The notes under the pieces are model-generated. The model made no database searches and had not been told where the DNA came from. It saw only the letters and a list, made by a program, of their open reading frames with translations. Shown in pieces: positions 38,939 through 50,296 of a stretch of DNA of 64,000 nucleotides. This DNA is from Alentia gelatinosa. Its lineage: Eukaryota; Annelida; Polychaeta; Phyllodocida; Polynoidae. How positions within the stretch are numbered: the stretch's first letter is position 1; every line of letters begins with the position of its first letter. A program made the translations under genes and the position numbers. Where the stretch lies: contig OX465581.1 in assembly GCA_950022655.1 (NCBI GenBank), forward strand, positions 36,055,300-36,119,299. The letters are read 5' to 3'.

Positions 38939-40625
38939 GCGTCGAAAGGGATAGCCATAGAGACAGGCTTGAGTGCTGTTGGCTTGCCGGTCCCAGGGAA
39001 AGTACGCATTGATGTAGTCACGCCAGAACAAATCATATCTGTAATCGTCTGCTTAGATATCTGCAGTCCAGGTTTTGTAGTGTGGGAGCCAACTGGCACC
39101 GACCGAGGTTGGTAAGGGTGTGCATGCCCCCAGCTTCGGCTTTAGTGTGGAGCTGTCTGAAATCAGTTCACCGAATTATCTATGACAGTGTTACGATTAT
39201 GTCTTATTGTGTATCATAATATGATCTGAATTATATCAATAAAAATTCCTTTTCGCGATTATATGCCCTGATTAAAGGAAAGGTATCTTTTCCTATGTCG
39301 TGTGGTCCCATAATATGTTCACATGTTTTATTCAACACTGTTGATCCCTATTAAGGAAAAACACATCATTCATATATGCTGTGCAGTCCCAAAATATTTT
39401 CACATAATTAATCCGACACAACGAAATGGTTGCACACTTTGATAGATTAGCGTTATGACTAACTCATTAGTGGGCATACAAAGTTGAGCTTTATTTTTCT
39501 CCGATCCAATCCTATTTACATTCAGAATACATACATATTCATTATGGTATTCACAAGGTATGGCGTTTTCACTATTACGGTCACCAAATCTAACCGCCAG
39601 TAGTGCGGTAGATGTATGGCGCCACGAACTGAACCTTGAGATCCGCCCCTGGCTCTGAGCGGATCCGGCGGCGGATATTCCAGATAACGGCAGAACTCCG
39701 GCACTTATCTCCACCATCTCCAACCAGATAGCGGGCTGCACGCTGGTATTTAGCTTTGCATCGCCACTGCAGTGCAAGTCCGTATTGTCCCCTTGTACGT
39801 GAATGCATAATCTTCGTATAAATCTGAGGGGGCATGTGTCTGGCAGGCAGGCCCTGAAATATGCAGCAGCAGGACGTGGGTCGATGTCTCCGTGTGTCCG
39901 AGGCTTGTTACCATCCTATCGCCACATGGTTTCTGGGTTGCAGTTACAGTGTGTAAAACCTATTTCATGAGATATATACTCTGATTTTGTTTTGGCAGTT
40001 GGAAAGCCTTTGTTCCGTCCTCCTATAAGTATACGATATAGTTCAATAAACCCTCATGCAAAATGAAAAAGAGACTAGAATTATACAATATAACCTAAAT
40101 TAAAACAAATGCATAAATCATTGATTTAAGAATCACATATTTAGGAGAACAATTTCGGAATGAGTGAAGGAAAGAATTGTTCGTTAATGATTTATATCTG
40201 ACCAGAGAAAGTAACCAGAAATGAGTTGTTGAGTTAGAAAACAACCAGGAATGAGTTATTGAGTAAGATCAATTGTTACATACAATATGAAACGGGGCCC
40301 GCCTCACTAGCTCTTTAATCGGCAATCAAGCACATACACTTTTGGAATATGGACCATCACAATGAGAGGTTCCCTGATAATATGAGCAGCGTTTACTTAC
40401 GCTATCATTCGCAACAGTAGCGACACGCGGTAGTTATCTTATCGTTTGGGCATTGCTATGTCGCACGGACACTGGTTGACCTAGCGTATTACATTTACTC
40501 CCAGCCACCTGTGTAGATAAGGCTTCCTGTCCCTGTGAACCTCTCTATCGTGTGTGGTATAGGGGACTGCCTGCATTCGCCAGTACAACCTGGTAGTGTC
40601 CATACCTGTACCTGTGTCCCTGACC

Positions 40626-40755
40626 ATGGATTTCAAAACCTCCCATTCATTGGCCTTTGGAGGCGGTCGTGCAGAAGGGAATGCATACGACAGTGGTCGC
40701 GAACGGAGTAACGCCAGCACCAGTAATCCAGAGAAAAGTACCACTACTAGTGCTT
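40626..40755 (+). CDS. AHCYL1: AHCYL1/2-like gene, candidate alternative first exon (1b)
   Basis: This is a second possible first coding exon inside intron 1. It opens with ATG in a good context (tgaccATGg), encodes 43 codons beginning MDFKTSHSLAFGGGRAEG, and ends SNPEKSTTTSA at a strong donor (gctt|gtaagt). The donor leaves one base (t) in the codon, exactly the phase of exon 1a. Splicing to exon 2 therefore gives Ser followed by SYTGSSSDEED in frame. The Ser/Thr-rich end matches the Ser-rich head of this family, but the basic RRRSS and RRAS motifs of exon 1a are absent. Vertebrate AHCYL genes are known to have alternative N-termini, which makes this arrangement reasonable. No promoter elements were identified upstream. 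The call is an inference from phase, composition and splice site. Confidence 0.55.
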
Positions 40756-43189
40756 GTAAGTACATGCATATAATGCTAAGGAAGGCCTGCATTGTCGGCC
40801 ATGCCAACCATGCTCAGAGCCAATAATATTGTGACCAGTTCCAGAGTTGTCGGTCAAAACCATAACTCAAATATAACAATACCTTAACAATATGCAGCTC
40901 GTCCGATGTTTGATATAGATCGAGACTATATTAGGTAATTCTAATATGTAAGTGACCAAAAACGCTTAATTCATAGAATTGTGATTCTATTGGCTTAATT
41001 ATAAACAGCATAAGGGGACTATATGTCTGACTGGACTAATACTGGGTAGTAACCTGCCTTCTATATGCACTCCTGAAATCAAGTATTGCCAAGTGAATGT
41101 GCGTGACTCTAATGGGGCAATAGACTGTGGCTATTGTTGGTAGGTCATGAAACTTCCATAACCCATACCCCTCTCGTGAACTAGAGATCCCATGTAACTA
41201 TGCACCAGGTCTATATTAGGCCCGGCCATAAGTGGACTGCGGTCGAGCTATGCTCTGAGTGTGGTGCGTATACCATAGGGCAGTCTTTCTAACATGTATC
41301 GCTGGTCAGTCGGCGTATTGTTATAGTACAACTCATGTTTGTGGATAGGACCTCCTCTATATTTGGAGGGAAAATCAATAGTCTGTCCTGACGACCAATG
41401 GTCTCACATACTCATACCAGTTTATATCCCTGGGTGATGGGGTGGCCCACCGGGCCTGCAGTGCCATCATGTATAGGGGCTGTGATATGATGTATGGCCA
41501 ATTTGGAAATGGCCAGTTTCGATTTTTATTGAATCTTAAGTAGTTGCGATTTTTATTGGTGAAATTTAATAGAGCTGCTGAAGTGCTTACAAAGTGGATG
41601 AGTAAACATCATGCATTGCTAATTAATAGCGTAAATTAAGCGTAGAATTTTCCTATGTAGAAAAGAGTCCTAGATTGGGGTTAACATCACATATTACTCG
41701 CTCGCTCGCTCGCACACTGGCTTACTTAAGAACATGCTCACACAGTCACACACTGATCCTCTCATTCGCTAAAAAACTCACTCATTCACAACTCGTGCAC
41801 ATGTTGGTTTTTTTCGCTGTTATTAAGACGAACAGGATATTGGGATATTTCTATAGTGAACAATAACAACAACATCTTTATAAAAACCCCAAAGGTTTCG
41901 CCATCAAAACAAGCTCTGTGTTGTACTGCGGTAGAAAATAATTATGGAAAATTTCCGTCTATAAAAAATGGTAATTTGACTTTTGCATGAGCACGGTCTT
42001 CCTGCAGCTGGTTTGGAGAGTTGGCTTTTATTTACTGATTTTATCAGTTCTGGGAGAACACCAGCATTCCTGGTAGTTATTCACCGAGTTTCAGTTGGCC
42101 GGCCCGCTACATACCACCCTATGGACACTAGACATGAGCAGGTAGTCTTGTAATAATAAAGAGTATGTTTACAGAGAGATCTGCCCACCCTTCTAGTCTT
42201 GTGTACTGGTTCGTTCCAAAACTAACATTACGGTCCTATATTTTGCCTAGGCTCCACACGAACGACAAACAGGCCCGTTATTCATACTGGAACCCCCTGA
42301 AAAATGGTGTTCGTAGATTAGCAGTATGTGCCGTCGTTGCATCGTATTTACTCAAGTATCTCATAAATGCGTCGCCCTATGTGCTTCCCCACAGCTGTGT
42401 AATGCAAACCCCCAACGTTTTCCCCTGCCAAAGAAATGCAATGTCATCAGCGTTGGTGGATCAGATTGATAAGATACAGGAAAACCAAATAGCTGTCCTA
42501 CGATATGTGATTTTGGCAGATCTTATCATCATTGAGTCAATGCGTTATCATTGATAAGAGAAGGACGGGTAAAGACAGACAGGTAAAGACTGACGCTCAT
42601 TCGCCCATATTACCTACCAAAGAAAATTATCCCATCTGTTTACCCCAGCCCTAGGTGAACGTTCACCCTGCTTCCCAGGAAGCGCTAAATCCATCGACAT
42701 GTTTTTGAACTCATGATATTTACATGGTTATGAAAGTAGAGCAACGAGAAGAATAGATAGGCCTTGGTAAGTTTTGAGAACGACTTGTTGAATATCAGTA
42801 TGGGGTATATAGAGTGCAAACTTCGCAAATAGCATTTACTTTCCGATACTCCTTGAGAACGCTGATCTTTTGCCAGCTCGGGCCGAACGTATTGTAACAA
42901 TAGAAACTGAAGCTAGAGCATAGCCCCGCCCAAAAGTATACACTGTACAGTTACTTTGTTTGCGTCTGGGAGTTAGTGCAAAGCGACCTTTGTAGAACTG
43001 TTCACAAGACAAGATGATACGGCTAGGGATGGATGAGGCCCGCCTGGGATTAAATAGGGGACAGATAGGTGAGGAGGCTTAGACTGCCCACTGGATTATA
43101 AATATAGGCATTGTAGGGGAATGGAGATGGAGATATACGTATCATATACTTGGGACTCGAACTGGAGCCATATTTTTGTAGACTGGGGA

Positions 43190-43620
43190 CTGCAAATTGA
43201 GATATAGACATTGTAGACTATAGATGAGCTCGAGCCCTAAGCATTGTAGCATGGGGACTAAAACTCGAGATATGGGCATTATATACTGGCAACTGGGACT
43301 GAAGCAGGTCGAGGTATGGTATAATTTGCTTGAGACTGCGTTTCAGTCAGCGTCTGGGGATGGGACTGAAGCTAATGGCACAGTCAATTAAAGGAGGGGA
43401 ACTTTGCGCGGTAGTAAAGACACATCAGCAATGTGCGACAGTAGGATGAGATGTAGGCAGGATGCAGAGGCACTTTTAGGCTGAGACACGCCTCCGTGGC
43501 ACACAGAGGCTGAGACACACATAGGCTGAAGCACATGGAGGATAAGGCACATGTAGGCTTAAGTATGTGTAAGCTCAGGCAAATGTCGGCTGAGGTACAT
43601 GTAGGCTCAGGTACAACGGG
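43190..43620. repeat. Degenerate minisatellites
   Basis: 43190-43330 holds loose repeats of a unit containing gacattgtagac, ggggact and gagatat(g). 43460-43620 holds about eight degenerate units of roughly 18 bp around aggctgaggcacatgt. A minus-strand frame through the second block is repeat-derived. Confidence 0.6.
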
Positions 43621-43763
43621 GCGAGACCTGTACTCCCTCCCAATTGCTACTACGCCTGAGAAAACAGACTGTAGGTGAGTTGAGACTGGTGGTCCACACC
43701 CTTTTACTCCCACGGCCCCGTGAAACGGCGTGCTCCGCCGAGCTGGCCGACCTCAGTCCGCGC

Positions 43764-43806
43764 TGCCCACACTGCGCCGCTCCGGTTTATCGCTCCGCAA
43801 AACCTG
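43764..43806 (+). repeat. 43-bp segment shared with 62013-62054
   Basis: The segment tgcccacactgcgccgctcc and the following tttatcgctc..gc.aaacc recur at 62013-62054 with a few substitutions. The same orientation and low chance of coincidence suggest a dispersed repeat. This copy lies in a CpG-rich patch. Confidence 0.55.
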
Positions 43807-44093
43807 TTTCTGTAGGTTGCTCTAGCGGTGCAGTGTGCGCGCTGCCTTGTCGATGGATATACTATGAGGGAAGGCCAATCAGGAGTCAGTATGATCTCGT
43901 AGTCACCCTATGAGAGCATCCTGATCAATACCCTCCAGACAATCCATAACCGAGAGGTAGCCTGCTTCTTGTGTTAGGCCAGTTCATAAGCTTAGAAATT
44001 TGAGAAAATGCGGAGTTCAACATATCATTTTCTTGTGGCCGTATTTCCTACGTATCCCGCCCGCTCCGATACATGTCATATTTACAGCCGTAC

Positions 44094-44220
44094 GTACGTC
44101 ACACTGTGACTGTGACGTACTTGGTACCACCATCCAATCGGTTGAAAGTGAGATGACTGAATTCCATCTGTTCCTCTAAATTTCTGATCAAAATATCTCT
44201 GAACAGATTCCATTCAGTCA
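44094..44220. repeat. Two adjacent hairpins
   Basis: A perfect 10-bp stem gtacgtcaca / tgtgacgtac (44094-44120, loop 7) is followed by a 20-bp stem with two central mismatches, tgactgaattccatctgttc / gaacagattccattcagtca (44154-44220). Confidence 0.7.
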
Positions 44221-44759
44221 CACTAACTATGTCTTTATATATTACTAGCAACCACGTAACCTGTTCACTGTTTAAGCCCAGTCTGTATCAGGCAAACCGT
44301 ACACCAGCCAACTCGGGTGAACGCGGACTACTTTCTCCGGCTCACCGATTTGGCACAGAGAAGCGGAATTAACGGTAGTCTGCCCACCGCATCCAGCGGT
44401 CTATTCGGGAGAAGGGCCTCAGCCGGCGGGGCGGGCGGCAGGCTGGGTCGCCAGGGACTGGGAATGAAGGGCCTTGTTGCAGCCGGTCTATCAATAAAAG
44501 TGGCGGAGACGGCCGACCAGTGGAGGGCGCCTGACAAGGCCTCGTGGGTGAGCTGGACAGCTGCTCGCTCACGGCGGGATTGTCTTCTGGACACCTTCCC
44601 GCGTCTAGTGCGGTTGCCAAATGTCGTCTGCCTTAATTAATCCTTTATGGTTATAATGATCATATTTCCTGTCTGCCGTCAGGCCGGTGAAACCCTCACA
44701 GCATAGCTGAGTTATTTCAATACGTTGCCAATTGATTCACCGTACATTGGATGTAAATA

Positions 44760-44960
44760 TTCACTATGTTCGAAGTTGGAAATAATTAAAAACGCCATTT
44801 TGAAATATGTCACGTGGTACGGAGTGCACGAACTATTAGTTCGTGCACAGTGTGCAGAATTAAATCCGTAGAATGCAGTATTACAGAAATCCGTAGAATG
44901 CAATATGAAATCAGCTGGCCAGTAAATGTGAGACATTCGTGCACACGTGTATAATAAAAT
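44760..44960 (+). repeat. Dispersed repeat family 2, copy 4
   Basis: It shares aattaaaaacgccattttga, tacggagtgcacgaac and ctggccagtaaatgtgagac. The central gtgcacgaactattagttcg plus tgcac is an almost perfect palindrome, better preserved here than in the other copies. Confidence 0.65.
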
Positions 44961-47011
44961 GCACTGTCATATATTGTAGAGTTTCAATAACGTTACTTGT
45001 AAGCCTATCATAATAGCTGAAGCAGATATATTAATACGTGTTTTGTACTGTGCGCGTTGGTTGCAATAAGAACCGGGATGAGATTGTCTCGAGTAGCATA
45101 TAGACATGGAGGGCACGCCTGAGATAATTATCAGTAGCTACAAGTATTTCTGTTGTTGGGGGACTGTGTATGCTTTTTGATATGATGTTCAACCTACAAG
45201 GGCAAATGTGCATAGACGCAGTTCCCATGTTAGAACTCGGTATAATTACAGGAAAAACGGTCCATTAGCTCTTACACCTGTATCGCGCGCTCTAATATAA
45301 TGAACACGGTAAAACATGTCGGCGAGGCTCTCATACCTTCGGGAAGCTAACTCTGCCGCAATAAATCTTGTTAAATGTTAATAAGCTCATTCCGGCGATA
45401 TTCTAAAAATAGCCGCACGCCATTTATACCGAGAGTAATTATAACCTAGGAGGAAAGGCAGGGGGACATCGACATTACTGCAAGGGGCATTAATTTTATA
45501 TCATCAGATTATTGCATAATGACGGTTTTACTTGAAAATTCACATCGGAAATAGATATAAACTAATTCAGCTTTCTTCTTGAAAGGGATCTCAGTATTTG
45601 CACGAACACAACTGGTATCAATATATTGACCAGCGCTATTTGGATATGGATGCTTCTTGTCTCGGTCTATTCTATCGACACGTGTACTTATGCTATTCCC
45701 AACCAAAATACATTATATATTATATTGGAACTGCATCAGACTACTGAGAGAATTCATGTTAACAAAATACAGAAAAAACTACATCGAAGGCAAAATGAAA
45801 AAAAATACATCCGAAGGTCATTCAGCGTCCTTTATGTTGTCAGTAGTTGAGGAACCCCATTTCCTGCTGTCGATTTGCGATTCAAATCTCCTCATAACAC
45901 ATTGCCCAAGAAGTACTGAGAGTAAAACATGAAGATTGCTGTTAAATCTATATAAAGATGTTCGCAAGGAAGCTTTTAACATCTTCTGGCTATTGTCTAT
46001 CGGGGTTCTTTTTGTCCTGGCGCTCGGTGATAATATGACTCGTAATTAGGCTCGTTAACTTTGCTTATATCTTGAGGACGTTTTTTCCTGTTATTTCTGA
46101 TGGGTTCTTATAGCTCGAGCTTATCACCAACATCCAATCACACTTTAAAATAGCGTCTTGGGTTGGAATGGCACAAAGGGTTGTACGATTTTACTCTTAA
46201 TTGGATTTGTTTATTCTTGTCACGTTATAAATTAGAAAAGCGAGTAAACACAACACCTATAAATCCAACACGTCCCACCCTCTCCAACGGTTATCAAACA
46301 AATAAGTACGAGAATATTGACTAGACACAGCACACCTAGTCCTTTTATGTTGATTAAAGAAACTCGCCAATTTCCTTTTGTATGATCGATCAGGCGTGCA
46401 ATCCGTCTTACCAAAAAAATCTATTTCCTTTGTTTGTATCATACTCAAAGGATTATAGTTGTTTTGTTGTCTTGTTTCCATAGAAAGCTCATTGCTTGAT
46501 AAATGAATACATTGATATTCTTGTAAAGGAGTCCAACATTGGAAGGCCTCCATGGAAGGACAAATGCATTGGATATTATGAGGGCTCGCACTGCAACACA
46601 CAGGGACATATTGCGGATATTTTCGCGACACTACGATACATTCTAATGTGTAAAATCAGGCGATGTATCAGTTGAATTGCGAATTATCCGTATATAGAAG
46701 CGGTGACAATTGGAATAGATTGTGGGTGTAGATAAAGAGTGAATGCCGATGATAAAAGGTATAATACAGGTTGACCAGGGATTAGATAGAGATGGAAATC
46801 CATGAAGTGAATTAGACAAGAGTATAAGAAATGACGGTTTTGTGTAGGGATTATTTATTATCAATTTGTGCTTGATAGGGTACATCGTGGAATTTTGAAA
46901 TCTAAATGAAGTCGGTCTTCAGCAATGCTGGTTTTTGAAAATCTTGAATCAAATATTATATAATTGGTTAAATACACATGTCTGACAGATTGTTTTTTTC
47001 TGTCTTTTCAG

Positions 47012-47070
47012 CCTCTTACACAGGAAGTTCCTCAGATGAGGAAGACATCAACCCAAGGGAGAAGGACCAG
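47012..47070 (+). CDS. AHCYL1: AHCYL1/2-like gene, shared exon 2
   Basis: A 59-nt exon lies between a good acceptor (tctgtcttttcag) and donor (cag|gtaagg). It completes a Ser codon and then encodes SYTGSSSDEEDINPREKDQ. This matches the signature of the family just before the hydrolase domain, which in human AHCYL1 reads SYTDSSDDE followed by SPREK. In vertebrate IRBIT this Ser-rich acidic region is multiply phosphorylated and needed for partner binding. The exon starts in phase 1 and ends in phase 0, and intron 2 downstream is short (479 nt). Confidence 0.93.
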
Positions 47071-47549
47071 GTAAGGAAACCAGTTATTCCTTTTTCTATA
47101 TAAGTAAATCTCTGAGTGTAAAAAAATAACTGAAAAAGAAATCTATGAATGAGACAAAAAAACAAAGGTTAATTACAGCTAGAGTTCTGATGATTTCAAT
47201 TAATGCATGGACGAGCAGAGGACAGAAGCTTGGCAGAGGATGCATACATTTGACAAATAAGAAATTACCTTTCTAACAATGTGGGCTATTTTTAGCTATG
47301 TGATTTAGATGACATGTTGAAAGCGCACATAAGACATACTAGAATCTCTACAGAATCTGCATATTATGTATTCTAGTAGGTGAGTTTTTTGATGTGCCAC
47401 TTGATTTATATTGAAAGAATAAAGATATGAAGTACATAGACTTTCTTTGTGCGTATTCTGTTTATTGTTGTGTAAATATACAATTTTTACATTTTGTATG
47501 AAGTCAATCGAAATATATATACATGTATATATTTCACTTTTTTGTGCAG

Positions 47550-47637
47550 AAAAATACCAATGGATTCAAAGATTTCTGCGTTCGGAACATCGAACAATAT
47601 GCCTTTGGAAGGCGCGAAATCGAGATTGCCGAGCAAG
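47550..47637 (+). CDS. AHCYL1: AHCYL1/2-like gene, exon 3
   Basis: An 88-nt exon follows tttttgtgcag and ends at caag|gtgagt. It encodes KNTNGFKDFCVRNIEQYAFG and then RREIEIAEQ, the start of the S-adenosylhomocysteine-hydrolase-like domain. The FCV(R/K)NI and FGRREIEIAEQ motifs are diagnostic of AHCYL1/AHCYL2 proteins, where the usual AHCY opening is replaced by this form. It starts in phase 0 and leaves one base for the next codon. Exon 4 completes that codon to Glu, giving the AEQEMPG junction expected for invertebrate members. Confidence 0.96.
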
Positions 47638-48586
47638 GTGAGTGAAGAGTACAATTCCATATTGCTTATAGTTTCTGTTGTGAGTAAAGCATTAGTTTTA
47701 CCCTACTGGAGGAGTCGAAAAAGGGCTGAAATTCCCTCAAGGTCTCAAAAAGATGCGAAATTCGAATAAAAAAATGAAATATCGGGTGAAAATAAACGAA
47801 ACATTTTTGATTATTCGCAGAAAAAATGATTTCATAGTAGTATACGAATATAAGATAATCACTATTTGTATATTACTAGTGCCACATCTTATATAGGCAT
47901 TTTAGATGCTATAATATCAGTATCGATCTGATATGAAGTGTGCACAGTGGAGCAGTCAACCTTTGCGAAAACTGCCTTGAACAAAGTGTTGCATTTAAAG
48001 CATTAATGGTTTAACTGTAATCTTTCAGAGCCTTTAGAACAAGGTGTTCTTTCTCTTTTTTTTTTAAATAAATCGCATTTTATCAAAGAGTTTTTTTCTC
48101 CATTTTTTAGCAAAATATATTTAACTAATCAGCACACGACTTATGATTTTGCTGTACAACAGCTTTTTTTTTAAACGTTTACAGAAATGGAAAGTTAGCA
48201 AGTATAGTAACATCTGTTCAGACAAGTTGCTGAAGACAGGATTACTAATGTATCATCACTGTTAGAAAGCGTGGCGCCAAATGTGACTATATATGGTCTA
48301 CTTCCTAATATAGTCATCCATATTCCAACTAGTTTTTGATTTATGAGTGCCTCAAACATTCTCTAGTGCGAATTTTACCCTTTCTATCATGGAAGATTTT
48401 ATCATGTAAATGTATACAGGCTAGAGCACTTGAACCGACAAAGACTTACCATAGAAATTCATCCCTTTTCACCCATAATATTCATAACCGTGTGGCAGTG
48501 AATTTAAAATGTCCTATTGACTAAACTTATAGATGTCATGTATATTAGATACAATGAGGGTGTTTGTAAGAAGGCAATAGATAACA

Positions 48587-49333
48587 TTATTGCCAGCTGC
48601 CGTCTTGCCGCCATGTTGTCTTACGAAAGATACCCTTGTCTCGGCTGCTTTCCGGTTCCTTTTCGGAGAACACCTTAGGGGTAACAATGGATGGCAGTGT
48701 CATGAACTTCTCTGAGCCGAGCCGGTTGGTTGGCTGTGCGGGCGTGCGGCCCGGCTCCAAGCCTGCCTCAGGCGTCACCGTTAAGCGGGAGTGGTTGGCG
48801 GGCTTGCCTTGAAGCGTGTCCGAGAAAAACCCAGTCGAAATGCTATCGAAGAATCGGTCCTGTTTGTGATGGAGCTGCTCCATTTGTCGCTGGAGGTGCT
48901 TCCGCCGGCGATGCCGCACTTTCTCCCGCTGCTCGGGCGTCAGGTCCAGCTGCTCCTGGCTCTGTTTCAGTCTCGTCTCGCCCATCTTGTAGGAGAGGGA
49001 CAGGTCCCTGGACCCCGCGTGGCTGGCCCTGTAGGTGAACAGGTTCTGGTAGGATTTGCTCACGTCCTGAGGGAGCAGTGAAACATGGTCCACACCGGCA
49101 TTCCTGAGCGACTCCTCCTGCAGCATCTTTCTAAAAATAAACGCTTGCCTGCTGCCCTCCAGTGACCGGCTTGCCCATTGGCGCTGGGTCTTGAGGGTGG
49201 ACAAGGTCAGTTGGAGAGTGTTCTTGGCCATGGTGTTCTGGTGGAGAATCACGTTGTTCACACTGGATTTGGGAATCAAACTTTTCTTGGTTCCAAGACG
49301 TGGAGTGATTTGGCCCGTCTTCTGGTCCCACAT
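48587..49333 (-). CDS. Unrecognised 248-aa protein, antisense inside AHCYL intron 3
   Basis: This is the longest open frame in the window, and it is clearly GC-richer than its flanks, which supports real coding. It starts ATG in a purine-3 context (ctggccATGt) and ends at TAA. The protein is polar and basic, with no signal peptide or membrane segment visible. The N-terminal part carries TPRLGTKKSLIPKSS; a long helical Gln/Leu/Arg-rich stretch follows (NTLQLTLSTLKTQRQWASRS); the centre has a charged run (LTPEQREKVRHRRRKHLQRQ) likely to form a helix or coiled coil; the C-terminus is Pro/Ser-rich. I do not recognise the family. The exon probably begins at 49407, after an acceptor (minus strand ctattccag). 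The 74 bases between that acceptor and the ATG read open in a different frame (VVKILKATQGALNSICLDD), with a stop in the ATG frame 24 bases upstream. Either the ATG is the true start after a 5' leader, or a one-base indel near 49335 separates two parts of one protein. Confidence 0.65.
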   Translation of the reverse strand: MWDQKTGQITPRLGTKKSLIPKSSVNNVILHQNTMAKNTLQLTLSTLKTQRQWASRSLEGSRQAFIFRKMLQEESLRNAGVDHVSLLPQDVSKSYQNLFTYRASHAGSRDLSLSYKMGETRLKQSQEQLDLTPEQREKVRHRRRKHLQRQMEQLHHKQDRFFDSISTGFFSDTLQGKPANHSRLTVTPEAGLEPGRTPAQPTNRLGSEKFMTLPSIVTPKVFSEKEPESSRDKGIFRKTTWRQDGSWQ

Positions 49334-50215
49334 GGCCAGAGGTGATCGACATCGTCAAGGCATATGGAGTTCAGAGCCCCCTGGGTCGCCTTTAGTATCT
49401 TGACAACCTGGAATAGTGAATTAGATATAAATATTACACAGATTTCCAGGAATATTCATCATAAGTTAACACACAAAAAAGACGTGTCGTAAGGATAGCC
49501 CCCAAAAAAAATTTCCCAGTGAAAAACGAGAGAAGAATCTGGACCTATTTATGATAAATTACCAGAGAGTATCAACAGACGTATTTCTGTAATATGGACT
49601 GGACCAGCTGGATAAGAGTTACTGATAACTGTCAAATTTATCAAGAGACAAAACCTATGTTGGTTTCCACTTCCATAAATCTGTTGCATTAGAAAACATT
49701 TCACACTAGAGAAGTGAATAGAATTTCAACCCTAGAGCCATATGCGGCCTTTACTTAGCATATTACTGTTGTATTAACCCGTCTCTTAACGTAGGATATG
49801 GAAAGAGAAAGTTCTGATGACACAATCTTTTCTTTATATAGATTGGTGGGTCAATAATTAATCTCTGTTTGGCATTGGTTAGCAGACAGCTAAATCAGAA
49901 TTTCCTTTCACTTAAGTAAAAAAGGTGGCAGCTAATTTATGTGCAATTGAATGCCTAACAAGTCCCACGGGTGATTTGCAATGAGGCATAGAATAGACAC
50001 GATAAACCTTTCAGTGCTATTCATGTCACTGGGGACTGCAAGAGCGAGCCCGAGCATCCAAACAATCACTATGCATTGCCTGTCTCTTCTCTGTCTGCTA
50101 TATCTCCTAGCGCAACCTCTGCCATTTCTCACGAGCCATTCCTATAGCTGTCGCTAACAACGGTCACTCTGAGCACCACATCATTTGATTGACCTGCAAT
50201 CTAGTCTGAGATTAC

Positions 50216-50296
50216 CTTGTGATTTGTGGTCACCGCCCTGGCCACATCGCTGGACAGGCGTCGCCTCTGTTGGCTCTCCCTCAGGCAGCCCCAGCA
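50216..50296 (-). CDS. Candidate upstream exon of the antisense gene
   Basis: On the minus strand a good donor (cacaag|gtaatc) ends an 81-nt open stretch encoding 27 codons that finish RRRLSSDVARAVTTNHK. Joined in phase 0 to the acceptor at 49407 it reads on as VVKILKATQGALNSICLDD, which looks like one continuous protein segment. The exon is GC-richer than its surroundings. The 5' boundary is the weak point: a stop codon forces the acceptor to lie at or after 50297, and the only AG there (gagtag) lacks a good pyrimidine tract. The exon may therefore start a little further in. Confidence 0.4.

Larger units (their letters stand above)
26028..47011 (+). other. AHCYL intron 1 (about 21 kb)
   Basis: This is the intron between exon 1a and exon 2. 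It contains candidate exon 1b, a CpG-rich block with a full CRE (28.5-28.96 kb), a TTAA-flanked MITE, a 77-bp tandem duplication, one copy of the dispersed family (37.5 kb), another (44.8 kb), a minisatellite (43.2-43.6 kb) and a CpG-rich patch (44.3-44.6 kb). Otherwise I see only AT-rich sequence without recognisable coding potential. Confidence 0.75.

Noticed and set aside
44317..44640. 107-codon frame in a CpG-rich patch, considered as another AHCYL first exon
   Set aside because: The visible donor (tgg|gtgagc) is in phase 0 and would not join exon 2 in frame, and the peptide lacks a Ser-rich end.
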